The notes: a model not told the origin generated them from the sequence alone. A stretch of 27,353 nucleotides of DNA from Scenedesmus sp. ARA3 (GCA_004335835.1 RWJK01001470.1:1-27353); one strand, 5' to 3'; numbered from the stretch's first letter, positions 10,704-19,045 are shown. A program made the numbers and translations.

Positions 10704-12704
10704 GGTGGTGATTGGAGCTGCTGCATTTTAGGCAGCGCCTGGAGGCATGTCAGCGCTGTTTGGGGTGCCGGAGCACCACGGAGCTGCGGTGGCAGCAGCA
10801 GCAGCAGCAGCAGCAGGGACGGTGGTTATTGGAGTCGCTTGGCGTCGGCGCCGTTTGGCGCAAATGCGCTCAGGTGCCACCAATACAACTGGAGGCCCAG
10901 CTGGTTGCAGCCTGACCAAACATACCCGTAAAACAGCACAACACAACATGACATGACATAACATCCATCATGACAAACGACAAGCAACGGACAGCCATAA
11001 TGGTGCTTACGCAAGGGCTCGCACGCAAGCTTGGCGTCGGTGCCGTCTGGCGCAAACGCACTCCAGGTGCCGCCAATACAAATAGAGGTCCAGCTGGTAG
11101 AGGGCTTAGGGCTGTAGCCGGCACTGCACTGGGCCTTGCACTTGCTGCCGGGGGTGGTGCCGGGGCAGCTCAATGCAGAGTTGTCAGGCAGGGCCGGGTT
11201 GGTGGTGCTGGGCTGGCCGGTGCAACCTGCAGAGCCACAACAGCAGCGGCAGCAGCAGCAGCATTCAGAAACTTGCTGCCAGGCGAGGTGCCGGGGCAGC
11301 TCAATGCCGAGATGTCAGGCAGGGCCAGGTTGGTCGTGCTGGGCTGGCCGGTGCACCCTGCAGGTTGGAGAGAGAGGACCACATGAGGCAATTGTCACAA
11401 GCACTTCATGTTGAAATTCACTTGAAAAAGGGAAGAGGCATGCATGGCTGGGCTGGCCGCTGCATGCTGCGCAGGAAAAAGAACAGACAGATGTACGCGA
11501 AGCAGGTCACCAGGAGAACAGGCACCAGAGTAACTTTACGAAATCAAGTAGCAGCAGCAGCAGCAACAGCAGGCACAACAGCAGCTACAGCAGCAGCAGC
11601 AGCAGCAGCAGCAGCATCGGCGGCACTCATGGTACGGCACACAGTGCTCGTGTCACTCACCGCATGTGACTTCCACCGGAACAATCTTATCAGAGCTCGT
11701 GCCGTCACCCAGCTGGCGGTTCTGGTTCTTGCCCCAGCAGCGAGCAGTGCCGTCCTGCAACACTGCACACGTGTGGTCCACTTTTGTAGCGATGCTGCGC
11801 ACATTGTTGAGGTTCTTCACCATGGCTGGCGCACGCCTCGCATTGAAACTCCCATCGCCCAGCTGTCCATTGGTATTGTCTCCCCAGCAGTAAGCTGTGC
11901 CATCATTCAAGTCTGCACATGTGTGTTTGTTGCCACAGGTAATGCTGTGCACGTCGGCGAGGTTTGTCACCATCACCGGCGCATTCCTGTTGGTCGTGGT
12001 GCCATCACCCAGTTCGCCGTTTGTATTGTCACCCCAGCAGTAGGCTTTGCCAGTTGTCAGCACTGCGCACGAGTGCAGGTAGCCAGCGCACACGCTTCTC
12101 ACGCTACTCAAGCCCGACACTGCCACAGCCGTAGAGCTGTCTGTCCCAGTGCCATCGCCAAGCTGCCCTTGACCGTTAGAGCCCCAGCAGCGAGCAGTAG
12201 CATCGTCCAGCAATGCACATGTGTGCATTCGTCCGATGTGGACGCTGCGCACATTGTTCAAGCCCGACGGCGCCACAACCTCTGTGCTGCCAGTGGTACT
12301 TGTGGTGCCGCCGTCACCTAGATTGCCCCACGAATTAAATCCCCAGCAGCAGGCAGTACCATCATCCATGGCTGCACACGCGTGGAATATTCCTGTGTCT
12401 ATGTTGCGCACATGAGTGCTCAGCCTTGACATCAGCACAGGCGCGGGTTTCAACACTGTGGTGCCGTCTGCCAGCTGGCCCCACGTATTGAAGCCCCAGC
12501 AGCGAGCAGTGCCGTCCTTTGCATCTGCACACGTGCCGTATGACGCAACAGCCATGTTTCAAACAGCGCCCAGATCTGACACCACATCTGGTTGGGCCCT
12601 ATCGGTGGTGGTGCCATCACCCAGTTGGCCTTGGGCATTCTGTCCCCAGCAACGCATGGTGGCATCTTCCATGGTTACACATGTGTGTCCGTCTCCAACA
12701 CCTA
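6251..12704 (-). CDS. Mosaic extracellular protein gene (RCC1 repeats, CCP-like, cadherin-like); two in-frame stops
   Basis: Inferred exons: 12704-11661, 11226-11011, 10588-10373, 10141-9699, 8716-8581, 8304-8269, 7652-6979, 6700-6251 (TGA at 6253-6251). All junctions are GT-AG and every splice phase agrees (1,1,1,0,1,1,0), which argues for one gene. Domain order: seven RCC1-like repeats, two CCP/sushi-like modules, a Cys-rich segment, an ephrin-receptor-like segment, a cadherin-like/tandem-95 domain, an EGF-like segment, and a C-terminal module. High Cys content and NxS/T sites fit a secreted or wall protein; the function is unknown. The true 5' end was not found: a hydrophobic segment (ILAVLCIMAPGLHAAG) lies just upstream of the RCC1 part but in another frame. 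TGA at 12561-12559 and TAA at 7497-7495 break the frame, so the gene may be decaying, a nonsense allele, or affected by sequence errors. Confidence 0.72.
6979..7652 (-). CDS. Ephrin-receptor-like, cadherin-like and EGF-like exon; contains a TAA
   Basis: The acceptor CTGCACAG|GCCCTTGC leads into a Cys-rich segment of GCC2/GCC3 (ephrin-receptor-like) type (CYLCPPWQYNPLPGWRCLNC, CSCKPGY). TAA at 7497-7495 follows GVL. The same frame then resumes with CVLASLNCPHGTDYDAYGTS. Next is a cadherin-like/tandem-95 domain (NDAFIVAAG ... LDVLKND ... VGADSFTYTYVAKHGVRG, TATVTLNI). After it comes an EGF-like segment (CGMNRAAGDCDAATGRCNC). The donor CGTGAG|GTGAGC ends it in phase 0. The frame on both sides of the TAA is clearly protein-like, so the stop looks secondary. 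Confidence 0.75.
8269..8304 (-). CDS. 36-nt phase 1-1 microexon of the mosaic gene
   Basis: A (CTG)n tract ends in CTGCAG|GCCTTCGG. Thirty-six bases later the donor GAGTCAG|GTGAGG follows. In phase 1 it reads LRQAGVEYAES and joins both neighbours in frame: the joined peptide runs LRQAGVEYAESGPCYLCP into the ephrin-receptor-like exon. Splice sites, phase and sense all agree, but the exon is very short and its use is inferred. Confidence 0.55.
8305..8351. repeat. CAG/CTG tract at the microexon acceptor
   Basis: About 14 CAG triplets on the plus strand, read as CTG on the coding strand and ending in the acceptor CTGCAG. Confidence 0.9.
8453..8530 (-). repeat. 3' echo of the exon at 8581-8716
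   Basis: It repeats CTTGGACA.GCT.CA..CACAGAT, GATCTGG and the donor A|GTGAGT of the exon, about 130 bp downstream of it. TAA replaces the Trp codon region of HAQIWG. Confidence 0.75.
8581..8716 (-). CDS. Exon of the mosaic gene (136 nt) with echoes on both sides
   Basis: It encodes LQLNITLTEAVPAQRKRTTS, then TGTLDKLHAQIWGSGLAQTM. The acceptor is CTCAGCAAG|CTCCAG (or CTCAG|CAAG) and the donor AAAA|GTGAGT. Entry in phase 0 and exit in phase 1 fit both neighbours. A copy of the 5' part lies at about 8845-8900. A copy of the 3' part with its donor lies at about 8453-8530 and contains an in-frame TAA. Confidence 0.65.
8717..9697. other. Intron of the mosaic gene; no exon seen
   Basis: It contains the two hairpins near the donor and, at about 8845-8900, a copy of the acceptor side of the next exon (CAGCTGGAGCTTGCTGAGCGG, plus strand), again followed by CAG triplets. 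Confidence 0.5.
9606..9630. repeat. Perfect GC-rich hairpin
   Basis: CCAGGGGCGCC, loop GGG, GGCGCCCCTGG: an 11-bp perfect stem. A second imperfect hairpin (TACCCAGG ... CCTGGGTA) lies at about 9658-9685. Both are in the mosaic-gene intron, just after the donor at 9698. Confidence 0.8.
9699..10141 (-). CDS. Cys-rich CCP-like exon of the mosaic gene (443 nt)
   Basis: The acceptor TTGCTGCAG|GCTGCAACGG opens CNGNPSPDPSLGVFRCPEST, then GGVCNVTC, ATCNDGAWSITDGRCSGPP (another CCP-like unit) and a segment with NWT, NVS and NNT glycosylation sites. It ends CEADEVRACLCDLDPSTRN. The donor AGA|GTGAGT at 9698 ends it in phase 0. Reading on would give a stop four codons later, so this could also be a C-terminus. 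The splice reading is preferred because the next exon matches in phase. Confidence 0.7.
10373..10588 (-). CDS. CCP/sushi-like exon 2 (216 nt, phase 1-1)
   Basis: The acceptor CCGCTACAG|CTCCGTCG and donor GCTG|GTGAGC bound 216 nt, exactly the length of the first CCP-like exon. The peptide has CSGTPSSAGIPPGASFQC, ATCKAYC, SWVPTCSSAGSW and ARLRC. It is preceded in the sense direction by a ~100-nt (CTG)n tract. A 5' echo of it lies at about 10720-10783. Confidence 0.75.
10599..10701. repeat. Long CAG/CTG tract at the acceptor of CCP-like exon 2
   Basis: About 103 bp of CAG triplets with a few CGG interruptions. On the coding (minus) strand it reads CTG and ends 11 nt before the exon at 10588, taking the position of a polypyrimidine tract. 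Confidence 0.9.
10720..10783 (-). repeat. 5' echo of CCP-like exon 2
   Basis: The acceptor GCCACCGCAG|CTCCGTGG and the first ~50 nt (CSGTPNSADMPPGAA) repeat the start of the exon at 10588; a stop follows at once. The copy lies upstream of the full exon, with a (CTG)n run on either side of it. Confidence 0.85.
10842..10908 (-). repeat. 3' echo of CCP-like exon 1
   Basis: This copies the exon's 3' part (ACCAGCTGG, TTGTATTGG.GGCACCTG, TTTGCGCCA.ACGGC.CCGA) downstream of the full exon. It has indels that break the original frame, and the donor is lost. Confidence 0.8.
11011..11226 (-). CDS. CCP/sushi-like exon 1 (216 nt, phase 1-1)
   Basis: The acceptor GGCTCTGCAG|GTTGCACC and donor TTGC|GTAAGC bound 216 nt. 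The peptide has the spacing of a complement-control-like module: CTGQP ... LSCPGTTPGSKCKAQCSAGY ... SICIGGTWSAFAPDG ... LACEP. Phase 1 at both ends is typical of shuffled extracellular modules. An upstream copy repeats its 5' part and a downstream copy its 3' part. Confidence 0.75.
11271..11357 (-). repeat. 5' echo of CCP-like exon 1
   Basis: The acceptor CCAACCTGCAG|GGTGCACCGG and the first ~87 nt of the exon are repeated (CTGQPSTTNLALPDISALSC). The copy ends after the codons for PGSK and passes into (CTG)n. It lies upstream of the full exon in the sense direction. Confidence 0.85.
11661..12704 (-). CDS. Exon with seven RCC1-like repeats
   Basis: Seven ~50-residue units carry H-[TSA]-C ... 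CWG-x-N-xx-GxLGDGT, the signature of RCC1/BLIP-II type beta-propellers. Seven is the blade number of the RCC1 fold. Each unit has two Cys (HTC and CWG) where nuclear RCC1 has none fixed, which suggests disulphides and a secreted location. Unit 1 ends at TGA (12561-12559), at the place where four of the other units have VR (NNVRSV, SSVRSV, NNVRSI, THVRNI), so CGA to TGA is likely. The exon ends TGC G|GTGAGT (phase 1). The acceptor proposed at 12704 (AAATAG|GTGTTGG) is uncertain. Confidence 0.85.
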
Positions 12705-13520
12705 TTTGGCCACGCCAGTGCATAGATTGGGGCCGGCGGCATGCAGGCCTGGTGCCATGATGCATAGCACAGCAAGGATCGTCGACGATGGACGTCCAGG
12801 CCAGTAGGCAGCCTGCTCTGCAGCTCATGGTATCGCCGGGCTGCTCAGGTACTACCTGCATCGCATGAATCAAGCCACGATGGTTGGTATAAAAACTTTA
12901 TCAAACCTGTGAGATCAAACGAGGAAATAAAACGACGCAGCAGGCCTGCGTGGCCACGTTGTGAGTGATTGCAGCTACCCTGTCACCCATGCGGCCTGTT
13001 GCTGCTGTTTGGCACATTCATGTGCGGTGTATCCTAGAAATCTCGACTCTTTTTGTGAGCAGTAGAGACAGCACTGCTGCATCGAGCTGGGTCAGCTGTG
13101 TGTACTTGATTTGATATGTGCCTCCAGCCGGTGAGCGCAAGGAAGCGACTGAGTGATCCAAGAAGCTGATAAGCTAGTAATACAAGTTGAGTTGAAGGCT
13201 CGTTCTCTTTCGCTGGATCCCCATGAACATCACCCGGAGACCGACAGTGAAGACCGCAAGAGCCTTTCACCACATTCACAGCGATACTATCACTAATAGG
13301 TAAAGGAACCACTGCTAGGCTGGTGGCTTTGCTGACAGCACCTACCTGGATTGCATCAGCATGGGCAAACTTTGCCTTTGAAAGCTCCGAAAGCGTGCAC
13401 TAGAAGACCTGGCGTGATATGGCGCTCACAGGGTAGAATCGAATAAGTGACGTACTGGCTTAACAACAAGTGCTGAACGAGCCACACAGCCTTATGTACG
13501 CGTGGAGTTCCCGGGGCTCG
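12705..13520. other. Upstream region of the mosaic gene; no clear exon
   Basis: On the minus strand a frame is open from 12873 through 12559 (MSCRAGCLLAWTS ...). A more signal-like stretch (ILAVLCIMAPGLHAAG) lies in a different frame and has no start codon of its own. I could not place the first exon. The rest shows no repeat or recognisable gene. Confidence 0.4.
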
Positions 13521-13523
13521 CTG

Positions 13524-13570
13524 CACGTGTACCCGGGACCACGTGGTCACCACGTGGTCACCACGTGGTC
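13524..13570. promoter_or_regulatory. Array of four CACGTG G-boxes, three at 11-bp spacing
   Basis: CACGTG occurs at 13524, 13540, 13551 and 13562. The last three are in a tandem ACCACGTGGTC unit, itself a near-palindrome. CACGTG is the core bound by bZIP and bHLH factors in plants and algae. The spacing is close to one helical turn, putting the sites on one face. The array lies ~0.8 kb upstream of the RCC1 exon of the minus-strand mosaic gene; a regulatory role is inferred. Confidence 0.5.
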
Positions 13571-14491
13571 AGTGCACTGGCACGCAGCCTTACAAATGTT
13601 CAACACTTGTCGTAAGCGCAGCGCTAGAACAGTTCTGATGCATCCGTTTTACTTGGATAGTTATAACAGATTTTTTGACGCACATACAACTTGCTGCTGT
13701 CAAGGTGGGCGCCGTCACGCCGAACGTCATCCAGCTGCCTTGAGATTTGAAAGCTAGAGATTTGATGCACAAGGCCTTCTGATCAAATGCCTTGCTTACA
13801 AATCGGAATACGTGCAAGTTTGCGCACCATCAAGCACAGCGCCAGCGCCAAATGTTTGTTGCACTATAACGGCAGAGAGGTCCTGCTGTTGCTGTTGCTG
13901 CTGCTGTTGGCAGAGGTGCTGCGCCTTTAGGCCTAAAAGGCATCACAACAGCAGTGGCGAGTCAATTGCACTAGAGAGGCCACGGTGGCCACTCACTCAC
14001 TGCCACAACACGTGGCAGCTGCTGCTGCAGATGTCAGGAGCCGTATAAGTATCGTGCTTTCAAACGTCTCTACTTCAGCACAGATCCGATCTGGCAGTTG
14101 GACCCTGAAACCTGAATGTTACACAGCAGCAGCAGCACCCACCATTAACCGGTGGCAGGCTCATGTGGCGAGCACCCAACCTCTGGCACAACAGAAAGCT
14201 TCCTTAAGGGGAAGGCCAACTTGGCTCGAATCGATCTTTGCTTGAAGCAAACCTGATGCAGCTCTGCATGCGGGCAGCCACATGCCACAGCACTGCCCCA
14301 GCAATGCTGCAGCACTGCTCAAGCAATGCTGCAGCAGCGCAGGCCAGCGACCCCAGCCAGCACTGCAGCAACCACACTGCTGGAGCAGCAATGCTTGAAG
14401 GTGCGCAGTTGTGCATTCACCATGCCTAAAGCTGTCATTTTACGCTGCACTGCAGCCCTCACCAGTATCGCTTCTTAAACCAGAGCACTGC
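13571..14491. other. No gene seen
   Basis: Short CTG and CAG runs (13883-13912, 14128-14137) and a small AGCAATGCTGCAGCA duplication near 14300. No convincing exon on either strand. Confidence 0.5.
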
Positions 14492-15640
14492 TGAAGCCGT
14501 GCTGCAGCAGCACATGCCTGCTGGCACAGCAGAGACCCCAGCCACACTGCACTGCAGGCCTCGACACTAACTAGTGTTGTAGCGCTGTTATAACAGCCGC
14601 CCACAACTGCAAACCAAACCCTTCCCAACCGCTATCGCCACCGCTCATCAGCTCACATGCACGCATCAATTGAGTTGAGTTCTGATGCCAGTCATGTGTG
14701 GCAAAGCTCTGTGCAAGCATCTCAATATCTCAAAAACCGCACGGTTCAGGGTTTTCACCCAATGACACCCATGACAGGCGCAGGGTTCAGGGGTTGCTAT
14801 GAGCCCTGACACCCGCACAAAAAGTGATGCCAGCATGCAAAACGTCCACACCGTCAACACCGGAGATGTGGTGGTGGCTGTTTGGCTGGCATGCTCGGAT
14901 TGACTCCTCGCACCTAGCTGCAACAATAATGTCACTGCCAACCCACGTGGTTTTGACTAAACACCTCATGCTACTACTCCAAGGTTCAGTTGTGCCAGAA
15001 GTGGTGTAGATCTGCATTTGGGTCATGCTCTAATGCTAGCAAGTGTGGCTGACTTGCTTTGGGGTTGCCGGCTGGCACACCTGAGCATTACATGAAAGGC
15101 ATAGCGGATGACATGATGCACTTTGTGGGTGTGACAGTGCACGCCGTGCTTGCAGGAATGCGTATTCGGTTATGCACGTTCTGGGCAAACCCACAAAGGC
15201 ATGAAGTAGCAACACGGCTGCCGCATGCTGCATGTGATGTGGCATGTAGCCCTGAGTCCAACCGCTACCCCTAAACCCTGCAAGCTACGCAACACGCTAA
15301 GCCCCTAAACCCCAGACCCCGCAAATACAGCACTCTGTTGTGCAAGCCAGCTGGCCTGCAGGCAGGACACAGGGAATGCGGCATGACAGCAGTCACCATG
15401 CCAGCTTGCAGGAAACGTTGGGTGCTCAGCACACAAATCCTGCAAGTGGTGGGCGACAGCCAGCTTGAAGGAAACAGCATACGTGCGACCTTCCTGAAAG
15501 GCAGCGGTGCATGTGCACAATGCACACCGTCGCAGCAAGAAAGCCAGACACCCGACGTGTCACAGGGTTGGGTGTGACACAGAAGCCACACAGCCAGCAT
15601 AGCTGCCAAGTGTTGCCGCGTTGCTGCTGTGTTTCAACTA
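14492..15640 (-). repeat. Right arm of the ~1.1-kb inverted repeat
   Basis: Reverse-complement partner of 3090-4232, with matching order of landmarks: TGAAGCCGTGCTGCAGC at 14492, GCTACTACTCCAAGGTTCAG at 14969, CTAAGCCCCTAAACCCC at 15297, GCAGGAAACGTTGGGTGCTC at 15407. The outer end fades around 15640. The mosaic gene lies between the arms. Confidence 0.85.
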
Positions 15641-16298
15641 ACTAACTGCTGGCGAAGTCACAATGGCATTTCAGGGCATGTGTATCAAAGCTGCTTGCTG
15701 AACAACACAGCAGCAGCACGTCTGCAATGCAGGTCACGGACACATGCAGTCCCTGTACGGCCGGCCACGAATGTGTGTGCATCTGATGCGTGTGGTGTGT
15801 CTCTAGAGACACAGATCTGTGTGTGTTTCCTGCAAGCTGCTCTGTTGCTGCAAGGGCTGTGCCTGACGAATGCTGGTGGCTGGGCCTAAAAAGCTTGCGA
15901 CCATGGCCCGTGGCTGGGGATAAAAAGCAACTGGAATTGACGGACTTGCGCCGGTGGTTTCGATCGCCCAAACGACGAAGGAAAGACTTGGTACAGTTAC
16001 TACTATCCCCCATGAGCGGAATAGCGGCTCGCTGGGCTAGTGCATGGGGTCGGGTTCAGTCCCGAAAGTGTATTGTATTGTATTGAATGCGTACCGGCGT
16101 GCTGTGTGTTCTTGCTGTGTTCTTGCCGCAGTGCCCAGTGCAGCAGCAATTTTGCAACCCAAGCTACGCTGCTGCGCTACGCACGCGGGAACCAGGAAAC
16201 ATTGTGCAACGACAGCTGCTGCTGCTACAGCTGCGGAACACACAGCAGCGCCGGTGCTACGCAGTCGTCAGGCGCAGCCCTTGCAGCAACAAAGCAGC
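15641..16298. other. No gene seen; pentanucleotide tail at 16067-16086
   Basis: The stretch 15890-16086 has a different look: GGCCTAAAAAGC / GGGATAAAAAGC, then a TTCAGTCCCG box, and ends in (TATTG)3. Such a tail is typical of a non-LTR or SINE-type insertion end. I see no reverse transcriptase and no clear target-site duplication, so this is only a suggestion. Confidence 0.3.
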
Positions 16299-16368
16299 TT
16301 GCAGGAAACCGCAGCCACTTGCAGGAAACCAGGTGCTTGCAGGAAATCACGACCGCTTGCAGGAAACC
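16299..16368 (+). repeat. Array of four CTTGCAGGAAA motifs
   Basis: TTGCAGGAAA occurs at 16299, 16319, 16337 and 16357, giving spacings of 20, 18 and 20 bp. The bases between are variable. Confidence 0.88.
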
Positions 16369-16838
16369 CTGTACTCAATGAGAGCAGCAGCACACCTCAG
16401 CACCTGAGCGCAACCTAAGCGCTGCTACGACAGTGCATAAATACCAACAAGCTTTTACAAGGCTTGATCACGGCAACATTGCAGTTGCAGATGCAGATCC
16501 CATCCAGCAAGCACAAGCCTGTTTCACAGCCGAACCTAAACGCCTCAAGGCCTCATCCCCGTCCACTGACCTCCTAACACCCTGTGTCACAAGCACCAAA
16601 ACCCCAGCCGTAGCAGCCGAGACAGCTGCAGTGTGTGGCCGAACCATCTGCTGCAAATGCCGTCTGCAAGCGCCAGCACTGAAGCGCGAAAGTGGCACGC
16701 AGAGCAGATGCGGTGCAAACCATTCTGTACTCCGAAGCAAATGACTGCAGGAGCGCCTGCCATCTGCAGCCGCACTCCATACATGCAGCCTCAGCCATGG
16801 CACTGTCAGGCTGCAGAGCCAGGTGCTGACTGCGCAGC
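16369..16838. other. No gene seen
   Basis: A moderately long open frame on the plus strand from 16433 (MHKYQQAFTRLDHGNIAV) has no recognisable family, and overlapping minus-strand frames are equally open. No splice signals decide the matter. Confidence 0.4.
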
Positions 16839-16908
16839 TTGCAGGAAACTGCGGCAGCTTGCAGGAAGCTGCCGCATCTTGCAGGAAGCCGCCACAGCTT
16901 GCAGGAAG
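16839..16908 (+). repeat. Array of four CTTGCAGGAA motifs at exactly 20 bp
   Basis: TTGCAGGAA starts at 16839, 16859, 16879 and 16899, with spacers of the form (A/G)CTGC.GC..C. A fifth copy stands alone at 17028. Same core as the array at 16299. Confidence 0.9.
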
Positions 16909-17449
16909 CTACGTGGCAGGCACACTGGGGTTGCAGCATGCTGCGGTGGCAGCTGCCAATGCACCCCCAAACAATCACTGCAATCATTGGCTGCTGTGCG
17001 TTTGTCATATCTACACGCATGCACAGCTTGCAGGAAAGCTGAGGGCGGGCCAGCATCAGCATCATGCTGATGACCAAAGCGTCATGACGACCTGTATGCC
17101 TCATTGCATGCAAGCCCCAGCACGATAAATCGCATGCGCACAGCAGCATGCCTTGTATTGAGGCTTAAGGCTTACAACTCTTTGTGATGCGAGGTTTGTA
17201 AGCCCTGAAACCATGCTGCTCATGCACTGCATTGCTGCAGCGGCCCAGCCGTCCAAACCAGCCACACTTCTCAATGCAACTCTTGAATCGAAAGCATCAA
17301 ACGTCAATATTCAACCGTCAACTTTCAATGCACCTCTACACAGCACGAGCATGTCAGCAACGGTACAGCAGCAGCCAGTAGCCATACACAGGACGGCATG
17401 TCACATGGCGCAGCATACGGTGCAGGGCATGCCCTGATCCCTGAACCAG
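16909..17449. other. No gene seen
   Basis: Unique sequence with short open frames only. On the KCS sense (minus) strand this is 3' flanking sequence; a TGTAA word (TTACA on the plus strand, near 17172) could be a polyadenylation signal of the green-algal type, unproven. Confidence 0.35.
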
Positions 17450-17811
17450 CGCACATTGCCCAGCATGCTGCTCCTGCTGCTGCTGCTGCAGGCAGCTGAA
17501 GTGCTTTTAACAGCCAGCAGCAGGCAGGCAGTGTCTGGCCTGCCACCAGCTGCTGCTGCCCTGTCTGCTGCCAGCATGGCTGCTGCTGCTGCTGCTGCAG
17601 GCAGCACGGCACCGCCTAATGGCCGTCCTCTGGCAGTGTTTGGCCTGCCGCCTCTGCTGCTGCCCGCTTTGCTGCCTTCTCTGCTGCCAGCACGGCTGCT
17701 GCTGCTGCTGCCAGCTGCTGCTGCAGGCAGCACATTTGCCCTCAGTGGCCTGCCACTCTGCTGCTGCCGTCTTGGCTGCTGCTGCTGCTGCTGCAGGCAG
17801 CATGTACCCGC
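17450..17811 (-). repeat. Degenerate copies of the KCS C-terminal coding end, beyond the stop
   Basis: Sense-strand copies of the last ~70 codons region follow the stop at 17812. CCTAATGGCCGTCCTCTGGC at 17614 repeats CCTAATGCCCGTCCTCTGGC at 17811, and GCAGTGTCTGGCCTGCC at ~17529 repeats it again, each with CTG-rich blocks equivalent to the [14 protein letters not shown] codons. All lie downstream of the intact terminal exon. Confidence 0.85.
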
Positions 17812-19005
17812 CTAATGCCCGTCCTCTGGCAGTGTTTGGCCTGCCTTCTCTGCTGCTGCCCGCTTGGCTGCCTTCTCTGCTGCCAGCGTGGCTGTCAGAG
17901 CATTCAAGTCCTCCCACATCTTGGCTGGGTCAAAGCCTGTCCAGCAGGTGTGCGGGTCCTGCAAGGGGCAGGGTTCAGCAGGTGGTGCAGAGTAGGGTTT
18001 AGTCATTGAGGCAGCCTGGGGTCCAACTGTGAGGTCGTTCAAGTCCTCCCACATCTTGGCTGGGTCAAAGCCGGTCCAGCAGGTGTGCAAGTCCTGCAAG
18101 GGCAGGGTTTTGCAGGTGGTGCGGAGTATGGTTTAGCAGGTGGGGATGATATAACACCAGCCGACTGTGCCAGGCCGAAACATGCAACACGGCGCAAGAA
18201 AAGCTCTCACCCACCTTGAAGGTCTTCTTGGCCACCCACACCGCGCTGTTGCACTTGAAGCCGCTGCCAAAGCTGAGCTGCCACACCTTGTTGCCTCCCT
18301 TCAGGCCCTTGTAGGTCTCAATGTACGATAACACGTACCTGCGGCAGGGTTCAGCGCAGCACAGCAGGCAGGGTTCAGTGTATGACTTTGCTGCCACACC
18401 TTGTCGCCTCCCTTCAGGCCCTTGTAGGTCTCAATGTAGCTCAGCACGTACCTGCAGGGTTTAGCGCAGCAGGTGAATGTTTCAGCGCAGCAGGAAAGGT
18501 CAAGTATGCACGCTTTTTGAACTGTCATTGATTGAACGGTTGGCAATCCCAGTCGGGAAACTAGGAGTGCGTGTCGCTGACAGCAGGCGAGGCCACGTGC
18601 TGCTGATGACTGACAACACCCGTTGTGTTATGCTCGACATGCAGCCTTTCACTTTGTTATGTTATTCAGTTGTAACAAATTGTGGTTACACAGCATGTCA
18701 TTCAGTTACGTTGCTCACCACACGCTGGCGCTGCTGACGTTGCCCCAGCGGTACAGCCCCGCCCTGCTCGCCTGCTCCGTCACAACTGCATACCTTTTAA
18801 AGTAGCTACTGTTACTTTTGATGCTTATGTCTCCGATGTGTTGAATAACATGTCAACATGTTATAATATATGTCATTTCTGTACTCACCAGACGCTGGCG
18901 CTGCTGACGTTGCCCCAGCGGTACAGCCCCGCCCGGCTCGGCTCGATGGCTGCGTCGCTCAGCGCCAGGTGCTTCTGCATACCATCGATGACAGCGCGGC
19001 CGCCT

Positions 19006-19045
<40 letters not shown>

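Noticed and set aside
12559..12561. Selenocysteine UGA
   Set aside because: RCC1-type repeats have no selenocysteine at this place; the equivalent position is Arg in most repeats. No SECIS element was identified.
7495..12561. Alternative nuclear genetic code reading UGA and UAA as sense
   Set aside because: The KCS gene has none of these codons inside its 555-codon frame, and its broken echoes contain TAG. Mutation explains both stops more simply.
3090..15640. A 12.5-kb DNA transposon with the inverted repeats as its ends
   Set aside because: The interior holds a multi-exon cell-surface gene, not a transposase. No clear terminal motif or target-site duplication was seen.
16020..16070. tRNA gene
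   Set aside because: Only a T-arm-like box (GGGTTCAGTCCC); no acceptor, D or anticodon arms can be drawn.
16299..16908. CRISPR-like arrays
   Set aside because: Cores of 10-11 bp with 9-10 bp gaps are far too short, and the context is eukaryotic.
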